Shown piece after piece: positions 44,258 through 54,000 of a stretch of 64,000 nucleotides of DNA (position 1 is its first letter; every line of letters starts with the position of its first letter). A model generated the notes under the pieces. It was not told the DNA's origin. It searched no databases and worked only from the letters and a program-made list of their open reading frames with translations. The stretch comes from Salinispora fenicalii (GTDB lineage Bacteria; Actinomycetota; Actinomycetes; Mycobacteriales; Micromonosporaceae): assembly GCF_000514815.1 (NCBI RefSeq), contig NZ_AZWQ01000021.1, forward strand, positions 21,047 to 85,046, given 5' to 3'. Both the position numbers and the translations under genes were made by a program.

Positions 44258-44572
44258 TTAGTGGTAGATCTTCAGGCCCACCACTCCGGCGATCACCAGC
44301 AGGAGGCAGAGGATCCGGGGCAGGCTGGTTGACTCGTTGAGCGCCACCATTCCCACCACGGCGGTCCCGACCGCGCCGATGCCGACCCAGACCGCGTAGC
44401 CGGTGCCGACCGGGATCTCGCGGAGCGCGTAGGCGAGGCCGATCATGCTCAGGGCGGCCGTGATGGCGAAGACGATCGTGGGGACGAGCCGGCTGAAGCC
44501 GGCGCTGCGGTCGAGGGCGATGGCCCACGCGGTTTCGAGGAGTCCAGAGATCACCAGCACGATCCAGGCCAT
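44258..44572 (-). CDS. SMR-family exporter, SugE/Gdx type
   Basis: A 104-residue four-helix small multidrug resistance protein. The essential Glu lies in VISGLLETAWAIALDRSAGF (residue 13), and YAVWVGIGAVGTAVVGMVAL is the Gdx/SugE signature rather than EmrE. Gdx proteins export guanidinium; some members export quaternary ammonium compounds. TACCGT on the complement (44579-44584) lies 6 nt upstream of the ATG, so the mRNA is probably leaderless and has no room for a guanidine riboswitch. Confidence 0.85.
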   Translation of the reverse strand: MAWIVLVISGLLETAWAIALDRSAGFSRLVPTIVFAITAALSMIGLAYALREIPVGTGYAVWVGIGAVGTAVVGMVALNESTSLPRILCLLLVIAGVVGLKIYH

Positions 44573-44578
44573 TGCCGG

Positions 44579-44672
44579 ACGGTAGCAGCCGCCGGACCGG
44601 AGCAGCGCGCTAAAAGTGATCTTCACCACTCTCAGTAGAGCTAAACCTGACTCTATCTTGCAGGATCGGTCC
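44579..44672. promoter_or_regulatory. Divergent AT-rich promoter region, SMR / OCD genes
   Basis: The region holds the SMR -10 box (44579-44584 on the complement) and a CAGGAT box at 44661-44666 ending 6 nt before the OCD ATG. Between 44610 and 44660 the sequence is unusually AT-rich and holds short inverted repeats (AGTG..CACT, CTCTcagtAGAG, and AGAG..CTCT), candidate operators. Confidence 0.45.
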
Positions 44673-45593
44673 ATGCCGCTGCTTCTCACCGACTCTGAGG
44701 TCGCTGCCGGGCTCGATGCTCCGACGACCGTCGCCGCGATGCGGGACGCGCTGCGCGCCGCTCACGACGGTCGACTGGTCGCCCCGCCCCGAGCCACCGC
44801 GCCGCTGGACGGGGGCCGGATGGTGCTGACCGCCGGGCACCTGGTCGGTCAGTGGTACGGCTTCTGCTCGTACGACACCTTCAGGCTCCCGGGAAGCGAG
44901 CAGATGGTGGTGCTACACGACGCTCGTACCGGTGGCGTCCGGGCGGTCGCGGTCGGGGCGGAGCTGAGCTCCCGCCGTACCGGTGGGTTGGGCGGGGTCG
45001 CCATCGACGCGCTGGCCCGCCCGGACGCGGTCACCCTCGGGGTGGTCGGCTCGGGCCGGCAGGCGTGGACGCAGGTCTGGGCCGCCGCGGCGGTACGGCC
45101 CTTACGAGAGGTGCGCGTGTACAGCCGCTCAGCGGCGCGGCGTACCGCATTCGTCGACCGGGTCCGCGCCGAACTGGGCGTACCGGCGCGAGCAGTTGAC
45201 TCCGCGGCGGCGGCCGTCGCCGGCCGGGACATCGTGGTGATCGCCACCACCAGCACCACCCCGGTCGTGGACGCCGCGGACCTCGCGCCCGGCGCCCACG
45301 TGAACGCGGTGGGCTTCAAGCAGGTCGACCGGCACGAGTTCGGCCCAGATCTGCTGGATCGGGCCGAGGTGCTGGTCACCGACTCGCCGGCCCAGGCCGC
45401 GGGGTACGCCCCGCCGATGCTCGCCGCCCTACCGCCGTACGTCGGACGGCTGCGCGACCTGGGTGCGGTCCTGGCGGCGGCGGTGCCCGGCCGGACCAGC
45501 GTGGACCAGATCTCCGCCTTCTGCTCCACCGGCCTTGGCGGGACCGAGATCTTCCTGCTCGATCGCATGGTCCGGATCGCCGCGACGGTCTGA
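44673..45593 (+). CDS. Ornithine cyclodeaminase / mu-crystallin family protein
   Basis: A 306-residue NAD(P)-dependent enzyme of the OCD/mu-crystallin family (ornithine cyclodeaminase, alanine dehydrogenase, ketimine reductase). The first domain has MVLTAGHLVGQWYGFCSY and QMVVLHDARTGGVRAV; the Rossmann motif is LGVVGSGRQAWTQVWA near 123-138. The exact reaction is not predictable. It is divergent from the SMR exporter; a guanidine or amine link between them is only inference. ATG 44673 is chosen from the -10 box. Confidence 0.82.
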   Translation: MPLLLTDSEVAAGLDAPTTVAAMRDALRAAHDGRLVAPPRATAPLDGGRMVLTAGHLVGQWYGFCSYDTFRLPGSEQMVVLHDARTGGVRAVAVGAELSSRRTGGLGGVAIDALARPDAVTLGVVGSGRQAWTQVWAAAAVRPLREVRVYSRSAARRTAFVDRVRAELGVPARAVDSAAAAVAGRDIVVIATTSTTPVVDAADLAPGAHVNAVGFKQVDRHEFGPDLLDRAEVLVTDSPAQAAGYAPPMLAALPPYVGRLRDLGAVLAAAVPGRTSVDQISAFCSTGLGGTEIFLLDRMVRIAATV

Positions 45594-45745
45594 CCTGCCG
45601 CTGCGGCCCGGCGGACCGCAGCGCACCTGCCGCCGCGGCCCGGCGGGTTGGCTGACCTGCCGCTGCGGCTCCGGCGGGCCAGCTCCGGCGGGAGCCCGTT
45701 CGAGGCCTGCCGCTGGCGGTTGCCGGGAGGCCAAACCGCGCCCGG
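45594..45745. repeat. Degenerate repeats between OCD gene and rimO
   Basis: CTGACCTGCCGCTGCGGC occurs at the end of the OCD gene (from 45592) and again about 60 bp later, with further ACCTGCCGcCGCGGCCCGGCGG and CCTGCCGCTG variants. Noncoding; it may fold as hairpins. Confidence 0.5.
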
Positions 45746-45751
45746 TACCCT
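45746..45751 (+). promoter_or_regulatory. -10 box TACCCT for rimO
   Basis: TACCCT ends 6 nt before GTG 45758 (3 nt before ATG 45755), favouring the GTG as a leaderless start. Confidence 0.4.
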
Positions 45752-45757
45752 CGGATG

Positions 45758-47278
45758 GTGTCTGCCACCCCTCCCGCACCCGCCGACGGCCGCCGCGTCG
45801 CCCTGCTGACCCTGGGCTGTGCCCGCAACGAGGTCGACTCCGAGGAACTGGCTGCCCGGCTGCACTCCGAGGGCTGGCAGGTGACCACCGACGGTGAAGG
45901 CGCCGACGTGGTGGTCGTGAACACCTGCGGCTTCGTCGAGAAGGCCAAGCAGGATTCGATCCAGACGCTACTGGCCGCCGCCGAAACCGGCGCGAAGGTG
46001 GTGGCGGCGGGGTGCATGGCCGAGCGGTACGGGCGGGAGCTCGCGGAGAGCCTGCCCGAAGCGCAGGCGGTGCTGAGCTTCGACGACTATCCGGACATCT
46101 CCGATCGACTCGGAGCGGTGCTCGCCGGGACCGCGGTTGCCGCGCACACCCCGCGGGATCGGCGGGAGCTCCTACCGCTCACCCCGGTACGGCGGGCGGA
46201 GGCGGCGGTGTCGTTACCGGGCCACGGCACCCCGGCCGCTGTGGCGCAGCCCGGTGTGCGTTCCGCTCCGATCGAGGTCGACGAGCGTACGCCGGCGCAT
46301 CTGCGCCCGGTGCTGCGGCGCCGGCTCGACACCGGACCGGTCGCGTCACTCAAGCTGGCCAGCGGCTGCGACCGACGGTGCGCCTTCTGCGCCATCCCCA
46401 CCTTCCGCGGTGCGTTCGTCTCCCGTCCGCCGGAGGCGCTGCTCGCCGAGGCGGAGTGGCTGGCCAGTACGGGTGTGCGGGAGCTCGTGCTGGTCAGTGA
46501 GAACTCCAGCTCCTACGGCAAGGACCTGGGCGACCCGCGGGCACTGGAGAAGTTGCTGCCCCAGCTCGCCGCGGTGGACGGCATCGTTCGGGTGCGGGCG
46601 AGCTACCTCCAACCGGCGGAGACCCGGCCCGGTCTGGTCGAGGCGATCGCCACCACGCCGGGCGTCGCCCCGTACTTCGACCTGTCGTTCCAGCACTCCA
46701 GCGAGCCCGTGTTGCGGCGAATGCGTCGGTTCGGCTCCACCGATCGGTTCCTGGAGCTGCTGAGCAGCATTCGGGCGCTGGCTCCGGAGGCCGGCGCGCG
46801 GAGCAACTTCATCGTCGGGTTCCCCGGCGAGACCCGGGCCGACGTCGCGGAGCTGGTCCGCTTCCTGGAGGAGGCGCGGCTGGACGCGATCGGGGTGTTC
46901 GACTACAGCGACGAGGATGGCACCGAGGCCGCCGGTCTGCCCGGCAAGGTCACCGCCGCCACCGTCAAGCGCCGCTACGACCGGCTCAGCGGACTCGCCG
47001 ACGAGCTCTGCGCGCAGCGGGCCGAGCAGCGGCTCGGCTCGACGGTGCAGGTGTTGGTGGACTCGGTCGACGGCGGTGTGGTGGAAGGCCGGGCCGCACA
47101 CCAGGCTCCCGAGGTGGACGGCTCGACCACCCTGGTCGCGCCCGCCGAAGGCGGGGTGGACCTGGCCGCCCTGCGCCCCGGTGACCTGGTTCAGTGCACG
47201 GTCACCGCCACGGAGGGCGTGGACCTGGTCGCCGTACCGGATGCCATGATCTCGGCGGCTCCTGGCGTGGCACGGTGA
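45758..47278 (+). CDS. rimO: Ribosomal protein S12 methylthiotransferase RimO
   Basis: A 506-residue radical-SAM enzyme that adds a methylthio group to an Asp of ribosomal protein S12. The UPF0004 domain begins [16 protein letters not shown] and has [12 protein letters not shown] and AGCMAERYG, giving the three Cys of one Fe-S cluster. The radical-SAM cluster motif CDRRCAFC is near residue 203, and a TRAM domain ends the protein. Between UPF0004 and the radical SAM core lies a longer than usual, Pro/Ala-rich insert (about 130-190). Its stop overlaps a GTG start for pgsA. Confidence 0.92.
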   Translation: MSATPPAPADGRRVALLTLGCARNEVDSEELAARLHSEGWQVTTDGEGADVVVVNTCGFVEKAKQDSIQTLLAAAETGAKVVAAGCMAERYGRELAESLPEAQAVLSFDDYPDISDRLGAVLAGTAVAAHTPRDRRELLPLTPVRRAEAAVSLPGHGTPAAVAQPGVRSAPIEVDERTPAHLRPVLRRRLDTGPVASLKLASGCDRRCAFCAIPTFRGAFVSRPPEALLAEAEWLASTGVRELVLVSENSSSYGKDLGDPRALEKLLPQLAAVDGIVRVRASYLQPAETRPGLVEAIATTPGVAPYFDLSFQHSSEPVLRRMRRFGSTDRFLELLSSIRALAPEAGARSNFIVGFPGETRADVAELVRFLEEARLDAIGVFDYSDEDGTEAAGLPGKVTAATVKRRYDRLSGLADELCAQRAEQRLGSTVQVLVDSVDGGVVEGRAAHQAPEVDGSTTLVAPAEGGVDLAALRPGDLVQCTVTATEGVDLVAVPDAMISAAPGVAR

Positions 47279-47934
47279 CGGTGGGTCCGGGGGACTCGGC
47301 CGGCGCACCCGATGTGGGGCCAGGCCGGCGGCGGGACGCGGCGATGACCGGAGCGGCGGAGCCAGCCCCGGCGGCTCCCCGGGTGCCGGTGCTCAACGCC
47401 GCCAACGCGTTGACGCTACTGCGGCTGGTGCTGGTGCCGGTCTTCGCTGCCTCGGTGGTCGTCTCCGAGATGACGCATGTCGGCTGGCGGATCGTGGCCT
47501 GCCTGATCTTCGTCGGGGCTGCCTTCACCGACTTGGTGGACGGGTGGATCGCTCGCCGGTTCGGGCTGGTCACCTCGGTGGGCAAGGTGGCCGATCCGAT
47601 CGCCGACAAGGCGCTCACCGGCGTCGCGCTGCTGCTGCTCTCCTTCTACGACCAGCTTCCCTGGTGGGTGACGGGAATAATCCTCCTGCGGGAGCTGGGC
47701 ATCACCGCGCTGCGGTTCTGGGTGATCCGGCACGGCGTCATCGCCGCCAGTCGGGGCGGGAAGATTAAGACGGCCCTGCAGACCCTGGCAATCGTCTGGT
47801 ACCTCTGGCCCATGCCGGCGCCGCTGGACCTGGTCGGACCATGGGTCATGGGTGCCGCGGTGGCGGTTACGGTGGTTAGTGGCCTCGACTACGTGGTGCA
47901 GGCGCTGCGCCTGCGGCGGCGAGAAGCGGGCTGA
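47275..47934 (+). CDS. pgsA: CDP-diacylglycerol--glycerol-3-phosphate 3-phosphatidyltransferase
   Basis: A membrane enzyme of the CDP-alcohol phosphatidyltransferase family that starts phosphatidylglycerol synthesis. The catalytic motif is complete in [12 protein letters not shown] then [10 protein letters not shown] (D-x2-D-G-x2-A-R-x8-G-x3-D-x3-D). About six membrane helices. GTG 47275 overlaps the rimO stop and gives 219 residues; ATG 47344 gives 196 residues and is an alternative. The pgsA-clgR-pspA neighbourhood matches mycobacterial pgsA3-clgR-pspA, with the cinA-type gene between. Confidence 0.88.
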   Translation: MTVGPGDSAGAPDVGPGRRRDAAMTGAAEPAPAAPRVPVLNAANALTLLRLVLVPVFAASVVVSEMTHVGWRIVACLIFVGAAFTDLVDGWIARRFGLVTSVGKVADPIADKALTGVALLLLSFYDQLPWWVTGIILLRELGITALRFWVIRHGVIAASRGGKIKTALQTLAIVWYLWPMPAPLDLVGPWVMGAAVAVTVVSGLDYVVQALRLRRREAG

Positions 47935-47960
47935 CCAGGTCCGGCGAAGGGGGAGCCAGC

Positions 47961-48491
47961 ATGGGGCTGGGAGCGGACGGCGAGCGGCCCGCCGAGGGCC
48001 CGGCCGCCAGCATCGTGCATGACCTGGCGGAGCGGCGGGAGACGCTCGCCACCGTCGAGTCGCTGACCGGTGGCCTGCTCGCGGCCACGATCGTGGAGGT
48101 CGCCGGGGTGAGCCGCGTCTATCGCGGCGGGCTGGTGGTCTACGCGACTGAATTGAAGTCCCAGCTGGCTGGAGTGCCGGCGGAGCTGCTTGCGAAGCGC
48201 GGTCCGGTCGACCCGGAGGTGGCCGTGGCGCTCGCGCTGGGAGGCCGGCGACGGTGCGCCGCCGACTGGGCCCTGGCCACCACTGGGGTGGCCGGACCGG
48301 AGCCGCAGGCCGGTAAGCCGGTCGGCCTGGTCTACGTGGCGGTGGCCGGTCCGAGCGGCAGCGTAGTCCGGCGACTGGAGTTGGGCGGGGGCCGTGATCT
48401 CATCCGGTCCGCCACCGTGGTGCAGGCGTTTCGACTGCTGGCCGAGCAGGTGGCCGGGGTGTCCCACGATGCCGCCGGCGGTGGTGCATAG
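47961..48491 (+). CDS. pncC: CinA C-terminal domain protein (nicotinamide-nucleotide amidohydrolase)
   Basis: A 176-residue CinA_C/PncC domain protein that deamidates nicotinamide mononucleotide to nicotinate mononucleotide. The active-site segment TVESLTGGLLAATIVEVAG carries the catalytic Ser, followed by GGLVVYATELKSQLAGV and ALATTGVAGPEPQAGKPVG. Single-domain form without the N-terminal MoaB-like half of full CinA. GGGGGAG upstream of ATG 47961 may serve as ribosome binding site. Confidence 0.88.
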   Translation: MGLGADGERPAEGPAASIVHDLAERRETLATVESLTGGLLAATIVEVAGVSRVYRGGLVVYATELKSQLAGVPAELLAKRGPVDPEVAVALALGGRRRCAADWALATTGVAGPEPQAGKPVGLVYVAVAGPSGSVVRRLELGGGRDLIRSATVVQAFRLLAEQVAGVSHDAAGGGA

Positions 48492-48497
48492 TGACAC

Positions 48498-48516
48498 CGA
48501 CCGTGATACGGTCGGC
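48498..48516. promoter_or_regulatory. Palindrome upstream of clgR
   Basis: CCGACCGT (48498-48505) and ACGGTCGG (48509-48516) with a 3-nt spacer form a perfect inverted repeat 177 bp before clgR. It could be the terminator of pncC or an operator in the clgR control region. Confidence 0.55.
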
Positions 48517-48692
48517 ACTCTTTGTCGACAGCGTTGCCGTTCGGTGGGCTCGCCGGCCCGCAGCTTGATGTGGCAGGCGGGGCGGTATGTCGGCCAAGCC
48601 AACACCGGGTACGGTTGCGGGAAGGTTCCGGTGGTCGGGGCCCGGATTCCCCGGGTCGTCGAGGCACGGAGTGTTCCTCCAGGGGAGGTGCG

Positions 48693-49145
48693 ATGGTCCT
48701 GCTACGCCGGCTAATTGGTGACGCGCTACGGACACGCCGGCAGGGGCAGCACCGCACCCTGCGCGAGGTTTCCTCTGCCGCCAATGTCAGTCTCGGCTAC
48801 CTCTCCGAGATCGAGCGGGGGCACAAGGAGCCGTCGAGCGAGCTGCTGGCCGCCATCTGCGACGCGCTTGGCGCCCGCCTCTCGGAGCTGTTGCGTGAGG
48901 TGAGCGACACGGTGGCGCTCGCCGAGCAGATGTCGGGAGTGCTGGTGCCGGTTCAGGAGGAGCCGACCGGGCAGCAGCCCGCCCCGGTCCCGGCCGCCAG
49001 CCGCGGCAAGACCGCCGGTCGGGCGGTCCGCCAGGTCTCCGCGGACGGCACTGTGTCGGTGCAGGTCCGCCAGGATTCGCCGCTCAAGGCGACCCTGCAC
49101 ACCCGGGTTCGCACAACGGACCGGGATGTGGTCTGCGCCGCCTGA
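48693..49145 (+). CDS. clgR: ClgR-type XRE-family transcriptional activator
   Basis: A 150-residue regulator with a helix-turn-helix in [20 protein letters not shown] then [11 protein letters not shown] (residues 21-51) and a disordered Pro/Ala tail with a C-terminal segment [16 protein letters not shown]. In mycobacteria, corynebacteria and streptomycetes ClgR activates clp protease genes and, in mycobacteria, pspA. The position just before pspA and after pgsA supports this identity. ATG 48693 has GGGAGG (48683-48688). The C-terminal Ala-Ala may be a Clp degradation tag, as known for Streptomyces ClgR. Confidence 0.88.
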   Translation: MVLLRRLIGDALRTRRQGQHRTLREVSSAANVSLGYLSEIERGHKEPSSELLAAICDALGARLSELLREVSDTVALAEQMSGVLVPVQEEPTGQQPAPVPAASRGKTAGRAVRQVSADGTVSVQVRQDSPLKATLHTRVRTTDRDVVCAA

Positions 49146-49285
49146 GCGCGCGTAAGGTTGATCGTGGCCCCGCTGCGTTGTCGGCGGCTGCCCAAACTGG
49201 CATCCGCCTGCGACGATGGAGCCACCGCCGTCGTGGCCGGCCAGGTCGCGGTCGGCCGCGACGCTAGTGAGGGGATACCGCGGAG
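49146..49285. promoter_or_regulatory. pspA upstream region
   Basis: TAAGGT near 49152-49157 is a -10 candidate about 130 nt before pspA, so pspA could also be transcribed apart from clgR. No clear operator seen. Confidence 0.35.
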
Positions 49286-50161
49286 ATGGCGAACCCGTTC
49301 GTCAAGGGTTGGAAATATCTGATGGCGCTCTTCGGCACCAGACTCGACGAGCGTGCCGATCCGAAGGTGCAGGTCCAGCAGGCGATCGAGGAATCTCAGC
49401 GGCAGCACCAGTTGCTCGTCCAGCAGGCCGCCGCGGTGATCGGTAACCAGCGGCAGCTGGAGATGAAGCTGTCCCGGCAGATGTCCGAGGTTGAGCGGTT
49501 GCAGGGCAACGCCCGCCAAGCCCTGGTCCTGGCCGACCAGGCCCGCGCTCGGGGCAGCGTCGCCGAAGCCACCCGCTACGAGCAGTCCGCCCAGGCGCTC
49601 GCCACCCAGCTGGTCACCGCGGAGCAGGCCGCCGAAGACCTCAAGACCCTGCACGACCAGGCACTCGGCGCGGCGGCGCAGGCGCGTAAGGCGGTCGAGA
49701 ACAACGCGATGATTCTCCAGCAGAAGCTCGCCGAGCGGGCGAAGCTGCTCAGCCAGCTCGAGCAGGCCAAGATGCAGGAGAAGGTCGCCGCGTCGCTGGA
49801 GTCGATGTCCGCGATCACCGCCCCGGGTACCACCCCCACCTTGGACGAAGTGCGTGAGCGCATCGAGCGGCGCTACGCCAACGCGATGGGCCGCGCCGAG
49901 CTCGCCGGCAACTCGGTCGAGGGGCAGATGCTCGACATCCAGCAGGCCGCCGTCGACGCGGCCGGTTCCGCCCGACTCGATCAGATCCGTGCCGGCATGG
50001 CCGGGGAGCAGCTACGCGGCGCGGTCGAGCGGCCCGCCGTTCCCCGCCCCGAGCAGCAGGGTGCTCCGGTCGCCGACCCGGCCGCGGCGGCCCGGCTAGA
50101 CGAGATTCGCTCCACTCTGGGCCGCGAACGCGGCACCGGGGACAGCAGCGCCGCCGGCTGA
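49286..50161 (+). CDS. pspA: PspA/IM30-family phage shock protein
   Basis: A 291-residue PspA-family protein (the mycobacterial homologue is the 35-kDa antigen Rv2744c), a peripheral membrane ESCRT-III-like protein that protects the inner membrane. It opens [20 protein letters not shown] then [19 protein letters not shown], and is almost all long coiled coil to about residue 220. The tail (about 225-291) with [14 protein letters not shown] is extra compared with E. coli PspA (222 residues). Follows clgR and precedes a PspM-like gene. Confidence 0.92.
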   Translation: MANPFVKGWKYLMALFGTRLDERADPKVQVQQAIEESQRQHQLLVQQAAAVIGNQRQLEMKLSRQMSEVERLQGNARQALVLADQARARGSVAEATRYEQSAQALATQLVTAEQAAEDLKTLHDQALGAAAQARKAVENNAMILQQKLAERAKLLSQLEQAKMQEKVAASLESMSAITAPGTTPTLDEVRERIERRYANAMGRAELAGNSVEGQMLDIQQAAVDAAGSARLDQIRAGMAGEQLRGAVERPAVPRPEQQGAPVADPAAAARLDEIRSTLGRERGTGDSSAAG

Positions 50162-50180
50162 GCCGGGTTGGGGAGGGGAC

Positions 50181-50960
50181 GTGGCAGACGAACGGACGCG
50201 GTACTTCCGGCGGCTGCGCCGTCGGCGGCGGTCTGCCCGCCGATGGAGTGTCATCGCCGGTGGGCTCGGCGGCGCGGCGGCGGTGCTGACGCCGTACGCC
50301 GGTCTGGGGTTGCCCGACGCGGCCTGGGCCGCCGGCGCCGGCGGGGCGATAGTGCTCGCGGCCTGGCGCTGGGCCGACCTGCGGGCGCTCGCCGCCCAGC
50401 CGGCGCCGCCGGCGCTGGACCGAGCCGCGGCGGCGGCCCATTCGCGGGCCCGGCTGGTCGCGGCGGTGCAGCGCCTTCCGGCCGGCTCCGGCCTGCTCGC
50501 CGAGGCCCACCGGGTGCGGGCCCGGGTCGCGCTGCGCGGTACCAGTGCCGTCGAGCCGTGGGGCCGGCTGGATCGGGCCGGGGCGACCTTCGCCGGCCTG
50601 CGGGACCGGCTGACCGGGTTGGCGGCGCCCGCGGTCGCCGAGGCCACCGCGGCCGACCAGTCGCTGCGGGACCTTGCCCTCCAGGTCGCGGAGGTTGAAC
50701 GGGCCATCCGGGTCGCGCCGCCCGAGACCCGGCCTCAGCTTGAGCAGGCCCGGGCGGCCCTCGCCGACCAGCTGCACAGCGGCGTCGCGGCGTACGAGCG
50801 GCTAGTGGGTGCTGCCGCTGGCTACGTGGCCGAGAACGTGCGGTCCGACGTCCAAGAACCTTCGACGGCCCGGCTAACTGAGGCGACCGACCTGCTGCAC
50901 GGGGTGGCTTCGGCACTGGCGGAGCTGCGCACCACCGACCCCACCTTCCGTACCTCCTGA
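50181..50960 (+). CDS. PspM-like membrane protein of the psp locus
   Basis: A 259-residue protein with a very basic N-terminus (RYFRRLRRRRRSARRW), two membrane helices (about residues 22-45 and 48-66) and a long C-terminal coiled coil from about 80. This is the layout of mycobacterial PspM (Rv2743c), which anchors PspA-mediated stress response. Assignment rests on position and layout; sequence similarity was not tested. GTG 50181 has GGGGAGGGG upstream. A hairpin ends the locus. Confidence 0.7.
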   Translation: MADERTRYFRRLRRRRRSARRWSVIAGGLGGAAAVLTPYAGLGLPDAAWAAGAGGAIVLAAWRWADLRALAAQPAPPALDRAAAAAHSRARLVAAVQRLPAGSGLLAEAHRVRARVALRGTSAVEPWGRLDRAGATFAGLRDRLTGLAAPAVAEATAADQSLRDLALQVAEVERAIRVAPPETRPQLEQARAALADQLHSGVAAYERLVGAAAGYVAENVRSDVQEPSTARLTEATDLLHGVASALAELRTTDPTFRTS

Positions 50961-50974
50961 GGCAACGGAGCTGG

Positions 50975-50999
50975 CCGCACCGGCGGGTTGCCGGCGCGG
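50975..50999 (+). terminator. Terminator after the psp genes
   Basis: CCGCACCGGC (50975-50984) and GCCGGCGCGG (50990-50999) form a 10-bp stem with one A-C mismatch and a 5-nt loop, between convergent genes. Confidence 0.65.
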
Positions 51000-51040
51000 T
51001 GACTCGACGACGTGACCCTCGGCTGGGCGAACCAGGCCGC

Positions 51041-54000
51041 TCAGCCGGGCGTTGTCACGGCGATCGGGGTGGTGAAGGGTGACATCCCGACGACGTTGAA
51101 GGCGCGGATCCGATAGTGGTAGGTGGCGTGGCGGGCCAGGCCGGTGTTGGTGAACCCCCGTCCGTTCACGGTGAAGGTGGCTACCTTTTGGGTGAACGCC
51201 GGGTCCGTGGCCCGCTGCACGGTGAATCCGGCGCCGGACCCGGCGGGTACGCTCGCCGCCCAGCCGAGGATGACCGTCGCCGTCTCCGGTGCGGACGTGG
51301 CGGTGGTGACCGTCACCGACTCCGGTACGCCGGGCCGGGGCGGTGTGGATACCTGAGCCACCGTGGACCACGGCGAGGCCGCGCCCAGGTAGGTGGTGCG
51401 CACCCGGTAGTAGTAGCGGGTGTCCGGCACCACGGCCGTGTCCAGATGGGTGTCCCCGACGCTGATGGCTGTGGTGCCGGGCCCGCTGGTGAAGGTGGGG
51501 TTGGTGGCGCGCTGCACGTCAACGCCGGTGGCGAAGGAGTGGTTGCGCCAGTGCAGCCCCACCCGGAGCGGTGCCGCCGGCGGCACCGCCGCGGCCAGGC
51601 CGGTGGGGGCGGTTAGCCGCACCGAGGCGGGCGCACAGTTCGACCAGGCCGAGCAGCTGACGTCGTTCTCCGCCCGGATGCGGTAGTAGTAGGTCACCCC
51701 GGGCGTGACGGTCGCGTCGGTGTAGTGGGTGGCGCTGGCGGCCACCGTGATCATGGCGAGCTCAGCGGTGAAGGTCGGGTCCACGGAGCGTTGGAGTTGG
51801 TGGCTGGTGGCGGCGGGCCGACTGCCGTTGCCGGTCCAGGCGAGCAGGATCGCTGGCAGCGCGGTGGCCGAGCCGGGCACCGGGGTCGCGGACAGTCCGG
51901 TCGGGGCCTGCGGCGCGACCCGCAGCACCAGCGGTCGGCTCAAGCCTTGGTCGCGATAGCCGGCGAGCTGGCTGTACCAGCGGTACTCCCAGCCTAGGTT
52001 GACTGGCTGGAGGACCGCCGGCGCAGCCTGGCCGTCGCGCGCTGCCCCGCCGAGGTGCACGCCGGTCGACCGTCCCGGTTCCAGCGTCCGTACGCTGTCC
52101 GTGATCTTGAATGGGAGGGGTGGCGCGACCGGGCGCAGCGCGACCACCACATCCTCATGCGGGTTGACCCGGACCACTTGTTTCCAGCCCACCTCGTTCG
52201 GGGCTGGTGGGCGCAGCGTGCCGTCCCACCCGGCCCGGTTGATCAGCTGCAGGTCGACACCGTCGAGGCGGACCGGCTGGGTGTGCTGGCTGGCGCCGCG
52301 CAGCCGCCACAGCTGCACGCCGCCGCTGGCTGGATCTCCCGGTGCTGTCGGCTCGACGACTGGCACCACTTCGGTGGCCGGGTCGGTCGGGCCGAGTGGC
52401 ACCACGGCCGGGGTGTGTGGGCCTCCGGGCGGCGGGCCGACCCCGAAGCGGCCGGCGATTCGACCGTACGTGGGCTCGAAGACCTGCTCGATCACTTTCA
52501 CCGCGAGCGGCAGCAGGACGGGGGACACGTCTTCGGCGGGGGTGAATGCGACCGTGGTGGCATGCACCGGGACGGTGGTCTCCCGCGCCGTGCGGGTGCC
52601 GAAGGCGGTGTCGTAGGCCGGCTGCGGCACGATCGGCGGGCGCTGACTGGCCGCGTACGCCCGAGGTAGCCGCTCCTGGAGGCGGGCCAGGTCGTAACGG
52701 GGCGCCGGGACACCGGTCACCCGGAACTGCAGCAGGGTACGGGTGTTCGGCCCGTACCCGGGACGGCTCGGTGGTGTCCCACCCTCGGCGGTGTAGTCCG
52801 CGGCTTCGGTGTGGTGGTCGTAGCGGGGGTCGAAGTCAGGCAGTGGGGCCGGGGCATCGTTGTAGAGGAGCACGGTGCTGCCGGGGGCGACGGTGGCGAA
52901 GTCCACCAGCACATCGGCCTGCTCTCCGGGGGCGAGTAGCAGCGTGTGCCGGTCAACGTTGAGGACGGTGGGGTCGCGCCGGTCGTACCGGTAGGTCACC
53001 GGCTGGTTGGGGAGTACCGCGGGGGCGGGTAGGAGGCCCCCGTCGTTGCCGATCTGCACTAGGTCAGGGCCGGCGGCAAGCGGATCCGGTACCCCGCCTT
53101 CCCGCCCGTCTGTCGGCCACCGGGTGGGTCGGCCGGGTACCGGACTCGCCGCCACCATCGGAATCTCGCCAGCGTCCGGGTCAGTCAGCTCGCCATCGTC
53201 GTTCCACATCGGGCCGGGGGAGCGCGTCTGGTAGAGCTGGAGGTTGAGGCTGCGGTCCAGGCACGCGTTGAGGACGCGGAACCGGTAGGCGCGTGGTTCG
53301 ACCGCCAGCCAGGGGTACGCGACGCCGTTGATCAGTACCGTGTCGCCGTACGCGGCTGGGACCGCCGATGGGTGGGGTACGCCGGGTGCCATCGGCGGCT
53401 CGTCCGAGGCGTCGCCAATCGGGTCGTGGTGTGGGTTCGGGGCCGGCCTCGGTCTGAGGCTGTTGGGTTCGGTTGTGCTGTCGGGCCTGGGGCCGTTGGG
53501 CTCGGTGCCGTTGGGGCTGGCGGCGCCATCCGTCCCGAGCTCTTCGGCGGTTCGCGTCCACGGCCCGTAGTCCCAGCGCCCGGTGGGGTTGATGCCGTCG
53601 TCGCGGTACGGGTTCTGCCGGGGCTGGTAGATGTGTGGGTGCCAGAGGCTGCCCCGCGCGCCCCACCGGTCGCGGTCCCAGGTCGGGTCGGTGGCGGCCA
53701 GCTGGCTGTCGTCGGGTACGAAGGTCTTGTCCTCGAAGACCAGCGGGATCTGGTCGGCGGGCAGCACTCCGTCGGCGACCAGGTCGTCCTCGACTGGCTC
53801 GGTGATTAGATAGATACCTATTTGTCCGGAGTAGCTGGTGAGCCGGGCCAGTCCGACAGTGTTGTCGTGGAACGCGAGGAGCCGACCGCTCTGCTCGTTT
53901 GGGTAGTACAGCGTGGTGGCGCCCCTGCCGGGTGGTGGCATGTCCGGCACGGGGGTCAGTCCGGGACCGGTCGGGTATGGGGTGATCTCTGCAGCGGGCG

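Noticed and set aside
44573..44672. A guanidine riboswitch before the SugE-type gene
   Set aside because: Only about 100 bp separate the divergent starts, a -10 box lies 6 nt before the start codon, and no pair of ACGR-loop hairpins is seen.
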